A stretch of DNA of 64,000 nt, taken from Tolypocladium sp. Sup5 PDA-1 (Eukaryota > Ascomycota > Sordariomycetes > Hypocreales > Ophiocordycipitaceae). Both the position numbers and the translations under genes were made by a program. Shown here piece after piece: positions 46,749 through 58,256 of the stretch. Location: the NCBI GenBank assembly GCA_000750105.3, contig JPHH03000003.1:620001-684000 (forward strand). Direction: 5' to 3'. The first letter of the stretch is position 1; each line of letters opens with the position of its first letter. The notes beneath the pieces are model-generated. The model was not told where the DNA came from and searched no databases. It was given only the letters and a program-made list of their open reading frames with translations.

Positions 46749-49700
46749 ATTGTCGGTGGTCGCGACGGTATCGCAACCAATATGGAAGATTGACGTCGTC
46801 AAAGGTCGAAAGTATCGCAATGTCTGACGCAACTGTGCGGTCTCGTGCTCCGAGGATATATCGTCGGCGGCTGGGGGAGGCTGGGCGTGGGGTGTCGACT
46901 GGAATGTGAGGGCGGCGGGAATCGAGGGAGAAGAGAATGTAGGGCGACTATCGACCCGGGAGCGCGTTTTGCTCGGAGTGGCGCGACAGTGTCTCAGATG
47001 GCGGCGACCAACGGAAGAAGAAAAAAAGGAAGAAAATGTAGTTGGACCTGGTGCCAAGCGAGAGAAAGAGGCTGAGACGACGGTGCGAGCTGACGAGGGC
47101 GAGGCTTGCACACAGCACCGCGATGGCGTCGTCTTGGCTGTCTGTCCGTCGTCGTCGTCGTCCTGGACGGGGGAGAGAGGGAGAAAAGAATGGAACGAGC
47201 GGACCCGGCGCACACAGCACGGGAGGCTCTCGACACGGTCACACGTTGGCGCACGCGCACTCACTCGCAGTTTCACACTGGACGAGTGTTCCGTGAGGTA
47301 GCAGCTGAGGTGGGCGATGGACGGACGGTGATGGTGGAGGAAGAAGGGGGGAGAAGAGAGGCCGTCGCCGGGGCGAGGGCGAAGTATTGGCGCCAGCCGC
47401 ACTCCGCAAGTACGAGGTAATAATCCTGCACAGTACTCGTACTGCCTAGGCACGGCACTGCGCTGCGCTGTCCTCGTACTCGTAGGGCAGCCCAACACCT
47501 CGCATCAGTTGATGACAGGCCCTGGGCCTCGTCAATCACCCAGAGTGGGGAGGGCGTTGCTGGGATCGGGAGAGCGTGAAGACGGTTGCTTGTCCGCAGC
47601 AAGGGGGATGATCTCAGCGATGCCTGCAAGAGGCCTAGTGTGGCGGCCGCTCTTGTGACTCTTGCGCGGAGCAGCCAGCGGGCCGATGCCATCATCATTT
47701 GGGAAGCTGGATCCGTAATTTGGCATGGTGCATTATTCTTTGTGCGCATTGTCACAAATGGTGCCCGTCAGACGCGGGCAGCTCGCCCATTGTTGGCTTT
47801 GCAGCTTGCTGTCATCATTCCATCCATCCATGACTCCATCCACGGTTGGCGGCCCTCGGCAATCTGAATACCAAGCAAACAAGCCGCTAATTACTCGTAC
47901 AGTAGACGTTCATCTGGAACTGATGTTCATGCATCGGCCTCGGCTCCGCTGCCGAGGTGCCAGATGCAAAACGTTTCTTGCCACGTATACTCCGTAGGCG
48001 CCGTGCCGAACAAGCATCCATGGATGTTGCCTGCGCCTCGAGCTTGACGACGACTCTGGCCCTTTGCATTGTGCAAGCCCGTATCTCTGCACAATTCAAC
48101 CGGGCTACCAGGCAATCCTGCACATCATCATCTCGCCCATCAGACCACCGCGAGCTCTCTAAAGCGGCGTCCACAGTGCCCCAGCGCAGCCAATTGACAG
48201 GAATAGACCCCTCAGGGGCCCATGTGCCACCCGCAGGGGCCCTGCAGGGGTCTCTGCCGCCCAAGTCCCCGGAGCGCCAGGGGCAGGGTCGCTGTGATTG
48301 GCCACGAGAGCCCAAACGAGATTGCTAGTCAGGAACATCGCCCGAGAGCAGCCAATCCAAAGGGGCCCGTGCGCCCCACTCAGGACCCCCTCGTCACAAC
48401 CACCGGCCCTGGTGCCTTGCACGCTCCTTGCCCGCAAGCCCGCTCCCAGTCGTATGTACAAGGAGCCACCAGCGCGACTTTCGCGATATCGCTGCCCTCA
48501 CCACCGATAGCAGCTCTTCCATGTCTTCTTGTTGCCCTTTTCACAGTCTACTGACGTATTCACCGGGCCCTTTTGTCATCAGGGCAACCTTGGCATCGTT
48601 CCCGTCGCCCTTCTGCGTCCTCCTGGTCCTCGTCGTCATCGTGGTCCCCTGACAAAATCTGCCACAGGATTCGGTGCAGGATCCAGCATCATCACCAACT
48701 GCCACAATGGTCGTCACCCGCATGCGTGCGTCCGCGCATCCGCGCCCAGGCCACATCTGCAAAGCTTATCCACGGAATCCACAGCTGTTGAGCTTGTTTG
48801 CCAAGTGGCGACGGCCCCTTGGCCACGGCTGCGCTGCGCTGCACATGAACAGAGCCAGCATCAATCCTCTTGAGTTTTTCGCCCAACAGCGCATCTTCTT
48901 GACAACAGGGCATATTCTCACCGATTCCTTTGCTCGCCGGCTCCTTCAAGGCAACCGCCAATGTTTCTCGGCCAACATGCCGCCCTGTCTTTCACTAATT
49001 TTGAGGACGCCTCCCTTGCACCATGGCCTCACGAGCGCCGCTCTCAGGCCGAGTCGGGCTGTGACGCTGTTCCATTCGGCTTCCTTCACAGCTTCCACTC
49101 GTGGACCAAGCCACAACCGGAAGTGAAAGGTCGGTCAGTTCGCGAGGCCATCGCAAGCCGTCCTGGGGCTAGGCAGGGCCATGAAACGCGCGCGATAAGG
49201 TATAACTAGGTTGGCGCCGCGCCGCTGGTCGATTATTCCCGCTCTCAGCTAGCGCACAGCCAGCACCGAGATGAGACCTTTTGCGCCCAAAAGCACCCAG
49301 CGGAGCAGCATTTCATCAATGTCGTCGCGAGGCAGCATTTTTGGCTCATCCAGAGTGCCAAAGTGTCTCCAGTCTTGGGCACGCGCCTTGAACCAGCAAC
49401 CTCCAACGATCTGGCCGAGCCCACGTGTCCCATGAAAACGTCACGATCCTCATCTGCAGCGCTCCACGGTGGAGTTTTCTGTGTGCAAATCCGGGGCCTT
49501 CCCAATTTTCTGTTTCGCTTGGTTTTTTGTTTCCTCCTGCCATCCTGGGCCGCTTTGTTTGCCCATCGCAACCCAATTGCATGATGGGACCGAGCCACAA
49601 GGTTTGCCGCCACCAGCCTTGCCGCCCCGGGTGTTTCAGGCTTTAATGCTTTCAGCAGAGCAGCCTCTTGTCTGACATTCTAATCACCTGAAGTTAAACC

Positions 49701-51630
49701 TTGTTGGTTGCCTCAGAGCTTTGCTCAACCCTCGAGTCGTGATGCCACGTACCTATTTTGATGATCGATGCGACCTGAACCATGGAAGCACGCACAGAGC
49801 TATACTCCGTAAGGCGCCTAGTTTCCGTTTCAAAGAGAGATTTCAGTTACTTGTCCTGTTGGCCGAGGTGGTCGGCTGCTTCCGACACGGGCAATTGTCT
49901 GTGAGAGACATTCCCACTTTCAGCTGGCGACTGCGAGTAGGCCATCGGACTTCCGCCTGCACGTCCAAGCAGACACTTGAGCATGGACCTAGACCTATTG
50001 CAGGCGGCATTTAGTACGTATCACCATGCATGACTGGTAGCCGTGGTCCGTACCAGCTATTTGGATGCGTATCCGCCGTAGAAGCAAGAAGCTGGGTTCG
50101 CAAACCGCGAAAGCCGCACGTGTGTTGGTCGCTATACTTCGTACTTCGTACAACATGACAACGTAACAGATATCCTTCAGACACTCCCGAATCCACATCC
50201 AGAAAATCGAACCCGCGTCTCGTCAATAACATTTGCAAGCAAGCTGGTTTTATTTTGCTATGCACCGTCGACGACCAAAGGCTTCGAAGCTGTGGGTTCC
50301 CTTGCCACTCAACTGCATGGTGGTTGGGAAACGCCGCTCGTCCCATCGTGAGCTACAGCACTCAGCAGCCAGCCAGCCCTTTGCATCTCAAGTTAAATGC
50401 AGACACGAACTACGTATGCATTGTTCCGTGCTCGTTTCACTTCTCTGGAATTTCTTTTCGTCCCTTCGCTGCTATTCGCTTGCGGCCCGACGTGGTCGTA
50501 GAAATCCGCAGCGTTCGAGCGCTCGTCGCCCTTCACTGGAATTCCGCCAGGTGCCCTAGTCTGGCGCAACCTCGCCATCTACGACTATGTACTCCGTACC
50601 AGGCGACACATGACGATACACAGCACAATGCATTTTCGCGTATCAAGGTACACGCTGTCGACGTCTTCGCGCCTGCGCGGCTTTCGCAACGCCGATGGCT
50701 GCTCTACAAACTCCGTACTGGCCGTTGACCGTTGCGGGGCCAGGACGGGTTGCAAGCCCGCGGCTATCGTGAGTGGGTCCCGGCCTCGGGGCCCGGAGCT
50801 TGACCCACCCCCTCGTGCCTCTAGTCCGTCGCGGCCGTGGAGAGCGCTGCTGACGGAGCTGCTCCCTCGACCGACACATCAATTGTTCTCGACGGGTGTT
50901 GCTAGTCGCCGAACTTGGTAGAAGACACGGAGTAGACTGCGTGAGCGATTGTTGCTTCTCGTCTGACGGCACGACAGAATGTACGTCAGTGTATTACTTC
51001 GTACCTCACATCGTGATATGTTACATGTTACATGTTACACATGACACGACGTCCCAACCATCGTATCACTATTCAAACCGTATGCAATTCAGCCCAGTCC
51101 ACATATGTACCCGACTCTACTTCGTAAATAGTGCAGCATTACCAAGGCTTATGCCAAGGGTCTGAGTTACATGCCCCAACATCCAGCGCCACGGCAGCCA
51201 CTAGCACAGCAAACCCTGGCTGCGTTCAAGAGGGACTTCAAGCGGATATGCTGCTAGGAACCTACTATGCTGAAAATTACTGACTGAGCATTGAACTTGA
51301 TGGGAGTTACTGTAACAATGTAATGTATGGCCAGGTAAGGAAAATCCGAAGGCTATGTGTACAGGCTTGCCGTGGGCAACAGTTGGTTCACGTTCCCACT
51401 TGTTTCGTATATCTGATCGTAATGGCATTCGTGATCCTCCGTTTATCCTTCTCGCTCCATGTCCATCTATACAGCAGAGTACACGCTTTCCCGATGTCGC
51501 AAGCTAGTCTAAGTATCCATCGTCTAAATACACCCAACGATGCCGGGCACAGGCACATGAGCGACGAGTAACGCGCCCAGGGTATAATGCAATGCGCAAA
51601 ATGTCCTCCTCCTCCCCATCTCCGGCCAGC
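46749..51630. other. 4.9-kb gene desert
   Basis: I found no convincing gene on either strand. Frames reach about 160 codons near the SH3 gene promoter and are shadows of low-complexity sequence. The base composition is like that of other intergenic DNA here, without a strong A+T shift. It contains three TACTCCGTA elements (47988, 49803, 50590), a near copy at 50710, and TTCGTAC clusters near 50140 and 50998. A non-coding RNA or a gene with many tiny exons cannot be excluded. Confidence 0.45.
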
Positions 51631-53393
51631 TTACATCGAGTCCTCCATCTGTCGACTCCGCGTCTTCGACCAGTTGTCCCTATCCTCCTTGCCGCCCTTG
51701 CTCTCCAGCCCCATGCCGCGCTCGACCCATTCCTTGCTCTCCATGTGGCTCAGCCGGCTCAGTGCCCTGGCAAACGCAAAGGCTTCCTCCTCGCCCGCGA
51801 ACAGGTTCGAGTTCTTGAGCTTCTCGGCGCTGCGCTCCAGGTCCTCCATCATGTCGCCCACGGCCCTGCCGACCTCCTTGTCTCCACCCTTGGATTGGGG
51901 GTTGCCCTGCAGCAGGCTCTCGGCGATTTCGTCGCGCGAGACGAAGAGTTCGGTGAGGGGCTTCTCGGTCGTGAGAACGAGCTTTGCGTTGCCCTCGTAG
52001 ACGGCGTCGATGAATGTGATGAATCTCCGCGCCAGGTCGCGCTCGCGTATGGTCATCCCCGGGACATCCGTGACGATAAAGGCGTCGTAGCAGCGGACCA
52101 GCTCGAGATAGTCTGCCGCCGACTTGGGCTTTCCGATGAGTTCATCGAACGTGAACCACGCACACCGCCCGCTGACGCGTGGCACGTATATCTCCCGTCC
52201 CCAGACCTTCTGTGTCTCGGGGTGCGGTGCAAAGTTCTCCGAGTCGCCAAGAAACCGGAACCACTTCTCGGCGTGCGAGCTGGCGTGGTTGTCGAGGGGC
52301 GTGTGGTACACTCCAGATGGCGGTCTGGGGATCTTGCGGTAGTCGGTGGGCGAATCTAGGTTTATGACGTGTAGCCGGCTCTTTAGGAGCTTAATCGCCG
52401 GGACGAAAGACTCCCGCTGAATTCCGTTCTTGTACAGGTCGTCGGGCTGCCGGTTCGACGTGGTTACCAGCACCACACCGTGAGACATGAGGCACTCTAG
52501 CAGCCTTTCATACGAGTCAGTCGAGGGCTCCCCATAATCTCCGCCTTGGAATCATTGCCCTACGTACCTTCTTAGGATCATGGCGTCAGCCACGTCTGTG
52601 CACTGAAACTCGTCGAAGCAGAGCACGTTCCCTTTCTCTGCAATGTCCGCGGCCACAAACGGCACAGCGTCGACGTCACTGCCGTGATCCATCTTCAACT
52701 TGTGCAGCCGCTTGTGGACGTCCTGCATGAAGTTGTGAAAGTGTATGCGTGTCTTTGTCTTGACCGAGCCAGGCAGGGTATGGTAGAAGAGGTCCATGAG
52801 CATGGTCTTTCCGCTGCCCACGTCGCCGAAGAGATACAGGCCGCGAGGCAGGTTGGTTGGGATCTCGCCGATGGTCGACTGCGCGCCGGTGCTCTTCCCA
52901 AAGAACGACGAGAAAACCGACTTCTTGGTGGGCTTGAGGAGATCGAGGCTGGGATGAACGACGGGGGGCGCATCGTAGTCCCGCAGTTCGTTGTGGAGAT
53001 GCTGGAGGCTCTCGATGATGCCTGGTACAAGAGCGTCAGCCACGCGTCAGAGACACTCAACTCTAATTCCACCCACCTACCTCTCTGGTGCTCGTCATTT
53101 CGCAGTATGCCAGCCTCCACCCGTCTATCGTACTCCTCCAACGGCCCGCCACCGCCCGACGCCCCGTCAACGACCGTCGCAAACGATCGTACCTTGACAC
53201 GACATGCGGCAAAGGCGGTCGGCCTTGAGGATATCACCGGGAGCGTCCGGAGCCTGCCGTGAAACGCAGGAGGGCGTGAGACGGCCTGCCCCGCGCCCGA
53301 GCGAACGGATCTGGCGAATGTCCAGACGCGCGGGCGAGAAGCGGCAGCCCGCAGGGGGCGCAAAGGTCCATTGGGCGCCGCGCCACCCCGCAT
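51631..53393 (-). CDS. afg1: AFG1-like mitochondrial AAA ATPase (LACE1 family)
   Basis: Mitochondrial ATPase that helps degrade or assemble respiratory-complex subunits. Exons: 53081-53393, 52568-53021, 51631-52504; 546 residues. The N-terminus is Arg/Ser/Ala-rich with almost no acidic residues for about 60 positions, a matrix-targeting presequence. Walker A is LFGDVGSGKTMLMDLFY (about residue 170). Walker B is VLCFDEFQCTDVADAMILRR, diagnostic for AFG1, and is completed across the second intron (RRLLECLMSHGVVLVTTSNR). Further family blocks are PDDLYKNGIQRESFVPAI and FTFDELIGKPKSAADYLEL. Length is typical. The upstream open region suggests a promoter shared with no other gene. Confidence 0.95.
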
Positions 53394-54150
53394 CTTGCGT
53401 CTCTGGGGGCCGCAGAAGAGCGATGGTTGGAAGGCTTCAGGTCGCGCGGTCGAGGTCGAGCAGGGAGGGAAACACCATCGGGCCAGTGCGGATCAATCAG
53501 CGGACAAGTTTTGGGAGGTCGTTGGAGAACGCCAGGGCCAACGACGTCAGTCACGAGCGATGGTGGCTTCAGCCTTCGGGCCCCGGAGGATTGCTGACGC
53601 TCGGGACGGCCTCGGCGAGTCGGCGTCCAAAAACGCCGAGTGTCTCCGCAGTTTAAGCGACGGCCCCATCCAACCGTCCAACCGTCCAACGGCCACGATC
53701 CAGAAAGTAGTTTGTACGAAGTACTTCGCACTGGATCCAACGTACCTACGTGGCTCGATGCGGGCCGGGCTTGGAGTCCGAGGAAACACTCCTGGGAGGT
53801 GTCGGAAGGCTTGCCCAAGTGGCGGCTGCTAGGAGGCAAACGACGATATCATGGCTTGACGACTTGGCGAGGTCGAGGGCGGCTTTGAGGCCTTCGGGAG
53901 GGAAAACCGGTTGATAGAGTCGCTCGTGGTGACAGACTCGACGGCCGTATCCGCGCCACGGCTGAAGCACCGACGGATCCGGCGCTCAATATCAGACCCA
54001 TCTCGGTCCTCATGCTGGGCACGGAGAAGACGTGGCCGCGGTTGAGGTAGCGCGTTCCGTGCTCCGTCCGAAGATACCGCCCTTACTCGCTGGTGCGTGC
54101 AGGCGCGCTGGGTCGACGAGCTGGTAACCGGGGACGAAGCGGTGCAGAGT
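53394..54150. other. Promoter region of afg1 and start of accessory region
   Basis: No supported gene. The plus-strand frame at 53371-53832 overlaps the afg1 start antisense and has no motifs. A TACGAAGTACTTCG palindromic segment lies near 53716. Confidence 0.4.
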
Positions 54151-54270
54151 GAACACGGGTGTCGTTGGCGAGCTCGCCGACGGCGCCGACGGGGACTAAC
54201 TTCTTGAGTTCTTTAGTGTTGACGATTAGGAATCGGCACACGAGGGCACGCGAATACTTCTCCCCTATTG
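54150..54270 (-). pseudogene. Adenylation-domain-like scrap (possible NRPS relic)
   Basis: On the minus strand the sequence reads IGEKYSRALVCRFLIVNTKE followed by LKKLVPVGAVGEL. This resembles the part of non-ribosomal peptide synthetase adenylation domains that reads roughly GRxxxxxxWIVDPxDHxKLVPxGAVGEL. The match is limited to about 30 residues and the flanks are out of frame or absent, so this is at best a small decayed fragment. Confidence 0.35.
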
Positions 54271-55822
54271 ATCGTCCTGGATAAGATGAATATCTCATCG
54301 ATAAGGATAACGCAGTTCCAGGATATATGGCCTTCTGCTAGAATTAGAACAATCCTTTACCATACCCAGAACTGTGACTGGACACACGATGGGCAACGAG
54401 TCATCGGCTATGTCACTACGCAACGCAGCTTCTGCAACGTAAAACATCGACAGAACTATATTGCAATCAAATAAGGCGTTGGCAGCAAGGCATTTAACTT
54501 CAACGCACTCAGATCCGTCTTTAATTCGCAATCGCAACGGTTCCCCGCACCCATGCCCCCGGCGAGCAGCTTGTCGAGCCAACTCCTCGAAATGGTGGCC
54601 TCCTTGAGTCGAGAAGGAGTTGGAATCTGTGAAGAGTCTATCGCTATATTTCTTCCCCGGCATTACCTCCTAGTTCATGTCAAAAACGAGGAGACAACTG
54701 CGTTCCATGATATGCGGGCACTTACCGAGAGTTGATCGAGCATACTCCTTAACGGAATATGTATCGATTAGTGTCACTTCATTAGTCTCAAAATCTATTA
54801 TAGAAGGACTGCGATTATTTATGTCGCCGTCGTTCGTTGATGTCGGATAGGCCCTAGATCCCGCAGAGGAATCCAAGCCAGAGGCGAGAGGAGCAACTGG
54901 TGTCTGTGAGGTCTCGACTATAGCATCACTCTCCCCCGCATTGCCTCGCGAGATAGCATCGTCTTGCAATAAGCCAGGGGGCGACCCAGGATTGTCTGAT
55001 GAATCGTGTCAACTAAGAGGGAGCGACCATACGTCGTGGTGCAGGCGTTTAACTCAGCCACCACGGTTGCTTAAGTCGCTTGCTTCATTGTGCATCGCCT
55101 GAGGTCCGATAGATGCTTTGGGAGGGCAACAGGGCTTCTCTTAACAGCCTTGACGACTATTCAAGTGTGTGCTGCGTCCCGCACTCTTCTCTGCCAAACG
55201 CACTCGCAACTCAGATCTTCGCATACCATCGAATCAGTTCACTTTCCAGGCCGCCCACTTTGCGTAATTTCGCAAGCATGTGCACAGTGACATATTCCAC
55301 AACTATCTATACCTGCAGTGACAGGGTGAATCAAGACCTCACTTTCACTGCTTGCCCCAACCAAAACAAACCAAACCACCAGGTGACGAAGGTACCCATG
55401 GGATCGAACAGAGTGAAAGGGAAATGTGGCAGGTACGACCGCAGTCGCCCATGAACTCTTTCTGTGAGTTAGCCGCTGAACTATCCATACTTGATGGCTG
55501 TAACACTGACCGGAGGCTAGGCTAAACGGCTAGAAAACTGTGGCTCTGGGACTAGGGCTGCTTGGGGAGACGGATTCAACATCCTTGAAGTAGTGTGATG
55601 GCCAGATGGTGTATTTCCATGCTCTGGAGAGAGCGTGTGTCACTCTTTAGCTTTCATCAAAGAAATCGCGACGGTTGAAGTACCAGCAGTGCAGGCAAGC
55701 AGCAGTAAACAACCACTCGTTAAACATCATATCACAAACCAAGACTGAACATCGCTTGTCTCTCTTATCATATCCGAGCGTAATTCTTGTAAAACGTCAT
55801 CCGCGTTTGCGTATTCGTTCCT
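54271..55822. other. Accessory region without recognised genes
   Basis: Two minus-strand frames (54295-54663, 122 codons; 54670-54969, 99 codons) read like real protein sequence. The second includes IIDFETNEVTLIDTYSVKEY, and a GTAAGT near 54725 could link them. I recognise no family and cannot complete a gene. The remainder shows nothing. Confidence 0.35.
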
Positions 55823-56632
55823 CTAATATTTCATGATGACCTTGCCTACAAAGAGCCCATCAACGTCGGGAAATTGTCCTTGCTCAAAAAGGTGATCGAC
55901 TCTCTGTCTATACTCTTCCATTTCCTCTCCTGTCCTGAAAGGTCCAGGACTGCGGTATAGCCAGTGTCCGGTGAGAATTGTGTAGATGACCGACGCAACA
56001 CTAAAAATATCCGTTTAAGCAGTCGAGACTGGCTCTGACTTTGGGTCATAGAAGCCTGAGTCTGGCAAATGGCCCCCATCTAAGCCAAGTTTCTCACATG
56101 TTGAACCACCAAAGTCACACAGCCAGAGATCGAGCGAGGTAGGCGTTGTGGCATGAACCAGGAAATTCTCCGGACGCAGATCAGAATGTATTACGTCGTG
56201 ACGATGAATGTAGGCGATGGATTCGACAACTTGTATACACCATTTTCGGCGGAGTGAAGAGGAGGTCGTCTCGTAGTTTTCGTCTAGATAGCGCTAAAGA
56301 TTGCCATGGCTAGACTCAATGAGGAGTAATCCGCGCGGGTCTCCCGGCGCATCGTGCCACCCAAGGTATCTCAATACCGTGTTAGTGACGTGCCCCTTAC
56401 TGAGATCAACAAACCTACCGAACGATTCTGGGGTGACTTCCTAGTAAGTGAAAAATTTGCCGTTCGACTGAGAAGTTGTTGGCCCAACGATTTTGTCGGT
56501 CAGAAATTTGTGCGAGCTGCTTTCGCTCCAGATTTGAACTGGGTACTTGAGCACCACACCCCTTTTAACTCGGCAAAAATGCGACGTGGAGCCTTGGAAG
56601 GATTCCAGAGCCATTGTGTTTGAAGTTGACAA
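55823..56632 (-). pseudogene. Protein kinase-like pseudogene with two in-frame stops
   Basis: A fungal kinase-like gene, clearly readable but dead. The N-lobe part starts at the ATG near 56617 (MALESFQGS, then RGVVLKYP with the probable ATP lysine). A plausible intron ends at TACTAG near 56446. The frame goes on ESFGRFVDLSKGHV, LRYLGWHDAPGD, GLLLIESSHGNL, then TAG (56294-56296), then RYLDENYE, WCIQVVESIAYIHRHDVIHS, DLRPENFLVH, LCDFGGSTC (the DFG segment), then TAA (56015-56017), then TDIFSVASVIYTILTGHWLY, ending at 55823. The catalytic loop reads HSDLRPEN in place of HRDLKPEN. Both stops can be explained by C-to-T change from CAG and CAA, as expected of RIP or simple decay. Confidence 0.8.
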
Positions 56633-57576
56633 ACGATTGAGGACAAAGATGGGATGTCGTTACATCGTACGGCCGTTCAAGAGCAACTGTTTTGCCGAGG
56701 GCATGGAAGGCACCAAACGTGAAAAAGGAATGATGGGTGGTCGCTGCTGGTCACGTCTCGAAGCTGTCCTCTAAGTACCAATCCACCAAATCACGTAACC
56801 AGTACACGCCCTTCCCCAAATCTCAGATCCCTCACCCGGACAGCTGCTCATCCGTCTCTCATGGTTCTCCGCAGCTTGCACATATTGGGGAGTGAATGAG
56901 TTGTTGCTAGTCGCCTCGACGGCCTGCCTTTTTTATATTACTTGACGGTCAATAACGTAGAAGAGAGTCAAGACGCGGTAGCCAACACACGGTATCACTT
57001 GCATTGCCCAGGTGGCAGCTTCACTGTCTTGGCATCGTGAGAAGGGGTGGCCGCCGCAAGAGGACGCGCGACGCAGCTCATGTCCACTGAAGCTCATTTG
57101 CTGGGTGGTACCTGGAATGCCATGGCCCATACGGCATAAAGGTTTCAGTGGACAGTTCGAGGGAAGTGGCTTCGACTACAACACATAGTCAAAAACGAAT
57201 CGCGGCCTCGCTCGCTCGTCGGAGGACAAAGTGTGCCCTCATCGTCTTGCCCTCCATAATACCAATCAGGTGCCTGCGGCCGCGTTGTCGAAACGAAATT
57301 ATTATCCTGCTCACTTGCCGCGGGAGGAGTCGCACTCGCATCGGCATGTCCCGCATGCTGCAAAAACGAACGCGGGTTGGCGCCCTGGCTGCATTCCCTG
57401 GCGGGTGATTGCTGTTAGTTTGCGTAGGTGTAAGTGAAGAGTTGCCATGGGGCTCTTACACATTGGCGATGCGACCGCTTCTGAATCCAAGGCAGCTACC
57501 GCCAAAGGGATGGTTGACAGAAGGTCGGGGCAGATGGTTATCTAGAATCACACGTCTCGGCGGGGACCCAATACAG
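56633..57576. other. Accessory intergenic DNA
   Basis: No supported gene. Frames of 60-90 codons at 57145-57408 on both strands have no motif. Confidence 0.4.
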
Positions 57577-57669
57577 GCACGGGGCCCCGTGCATTTAAAG
57601 TGCACGGGGCCCCGTGGGGAGCCCATAGACGTAGGGACCCGTACGTTTAATCTGTACGGGGACCCGTAC
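57577..57669. repeat. Cluster of 16-bp GC palindromes
   Basis: GCACGGGGCCCCGTGC (57577-57592) is a perfect palindrome; 15 of its 16 bases recur at 57602-57616 after a spacer of nine bases. A third, related near-palindrome, GTACGGGGACCCGTAC, is at 57654-57669, with half a copy (GGGACCCGTACG) near 57634. The block thus looks like a duplicated pair whose second pair has diverged, mostly by C/T and G/A changes. Such sequences extrude as hairpins. No gene is next to it. Confidence 0.9.
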
Positions 57670-57754
57670 GATTTTACGTAAGCACGGCTGCCACCACTGA
57701 AACTAGCAACTAAGCCACTATAACTGCACTATAACTTAGGTACGTGTTGCTGGT

Positions 57755-58040
57755 GCATCCGGCCGTGCTGACCTTGCTTGCCACGTTGGCCTCGCTAGCC
57801 TCGCTGGACTTGCTGGCCTTGCTGGCCTTGCTATCCTGATCTGCTAGCTCTACTAGCGCTGCTATTGCTGCTGGCTCTGTTGCCCTTGTTGCCGCGACGC
57901 TGCTGCGACTTGCTGGCTCTGTGGTACGGAGTGCTATGTAGCGCTGCCCTTGCTACTGGCGCTGCTGGCCTTGCTGGCATTGCTGCCCCGACCTACTGGC
58001 TCTATTAGCGCTACTAGCGCTACTGCCCTTGCTACTTTGT
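57755..58040. repeat. Degenerate 9-bp repeat tract
   Basis: A tract of about 290 bp built from variants of TTGCTGGCC (TTGCTGGCC, TCGCTAGCC, TTGCTATCC, CTACTAGCG and similar). It keeps a periodicity of mostly 9 bp, so one minus-strand frame reads as short Ala/Ser/Lys-rich repeats. It has no start or other coding sign, so I call it a satellite-like repeat. Confidence 0.75.
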
Positions 58041-58075
58041 TGAGGGAGAACGAACACACCAAAGGCCGAGTGCAA

Positions 58076-58256
58076 CGATCGTCGTGTAAGTCGTAGAGTC
58101 TGTCCCTGCCCAAGAAGTCAGCTATTAGTCAGTGACAAGAGTCGTCGTGTAAGTCAGTGCGCCGGTTGACGCGTAAGTCAAGACGGCTATCTCCGTGTAA
58201 GTCAGAGCGACCGTTGCCGTGTAAGTCAGGACGGCTGTCTCCGTGTAAGTCAGAAC
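58076..58256 (+). repeat. Tandem repeat with core GTGTAAGTC, period about 24 bp
   Basis: Six units share the core [CG]GTGTAAGTC or CGCGTAAGTC; the last three are spaced exactly 24 bp apart and take the form CCGTGTAAGTCAG plus a variable 11 bp (ending GACGGCTRTCT or GAGCGACCGTTG). The first units are more irregular. The core contains the donor-like GTAAGT six times. Confidence 0.8.

Noticed and set aside
53371..53832. 153-codon plus frame
   Set aside because: Antisense to the afg1 presequence and without any motif.
57755..58040. Repeat protein encoded by the 9-bp tract
   Set aside because: Frame is interrupted and there is no start or flanking coding sequence.
58076..58256. CRISPR-like array
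   Set aside because: Eukaryotic context, short irregular units and no distinct spacers; it is a tandem minisatellite.
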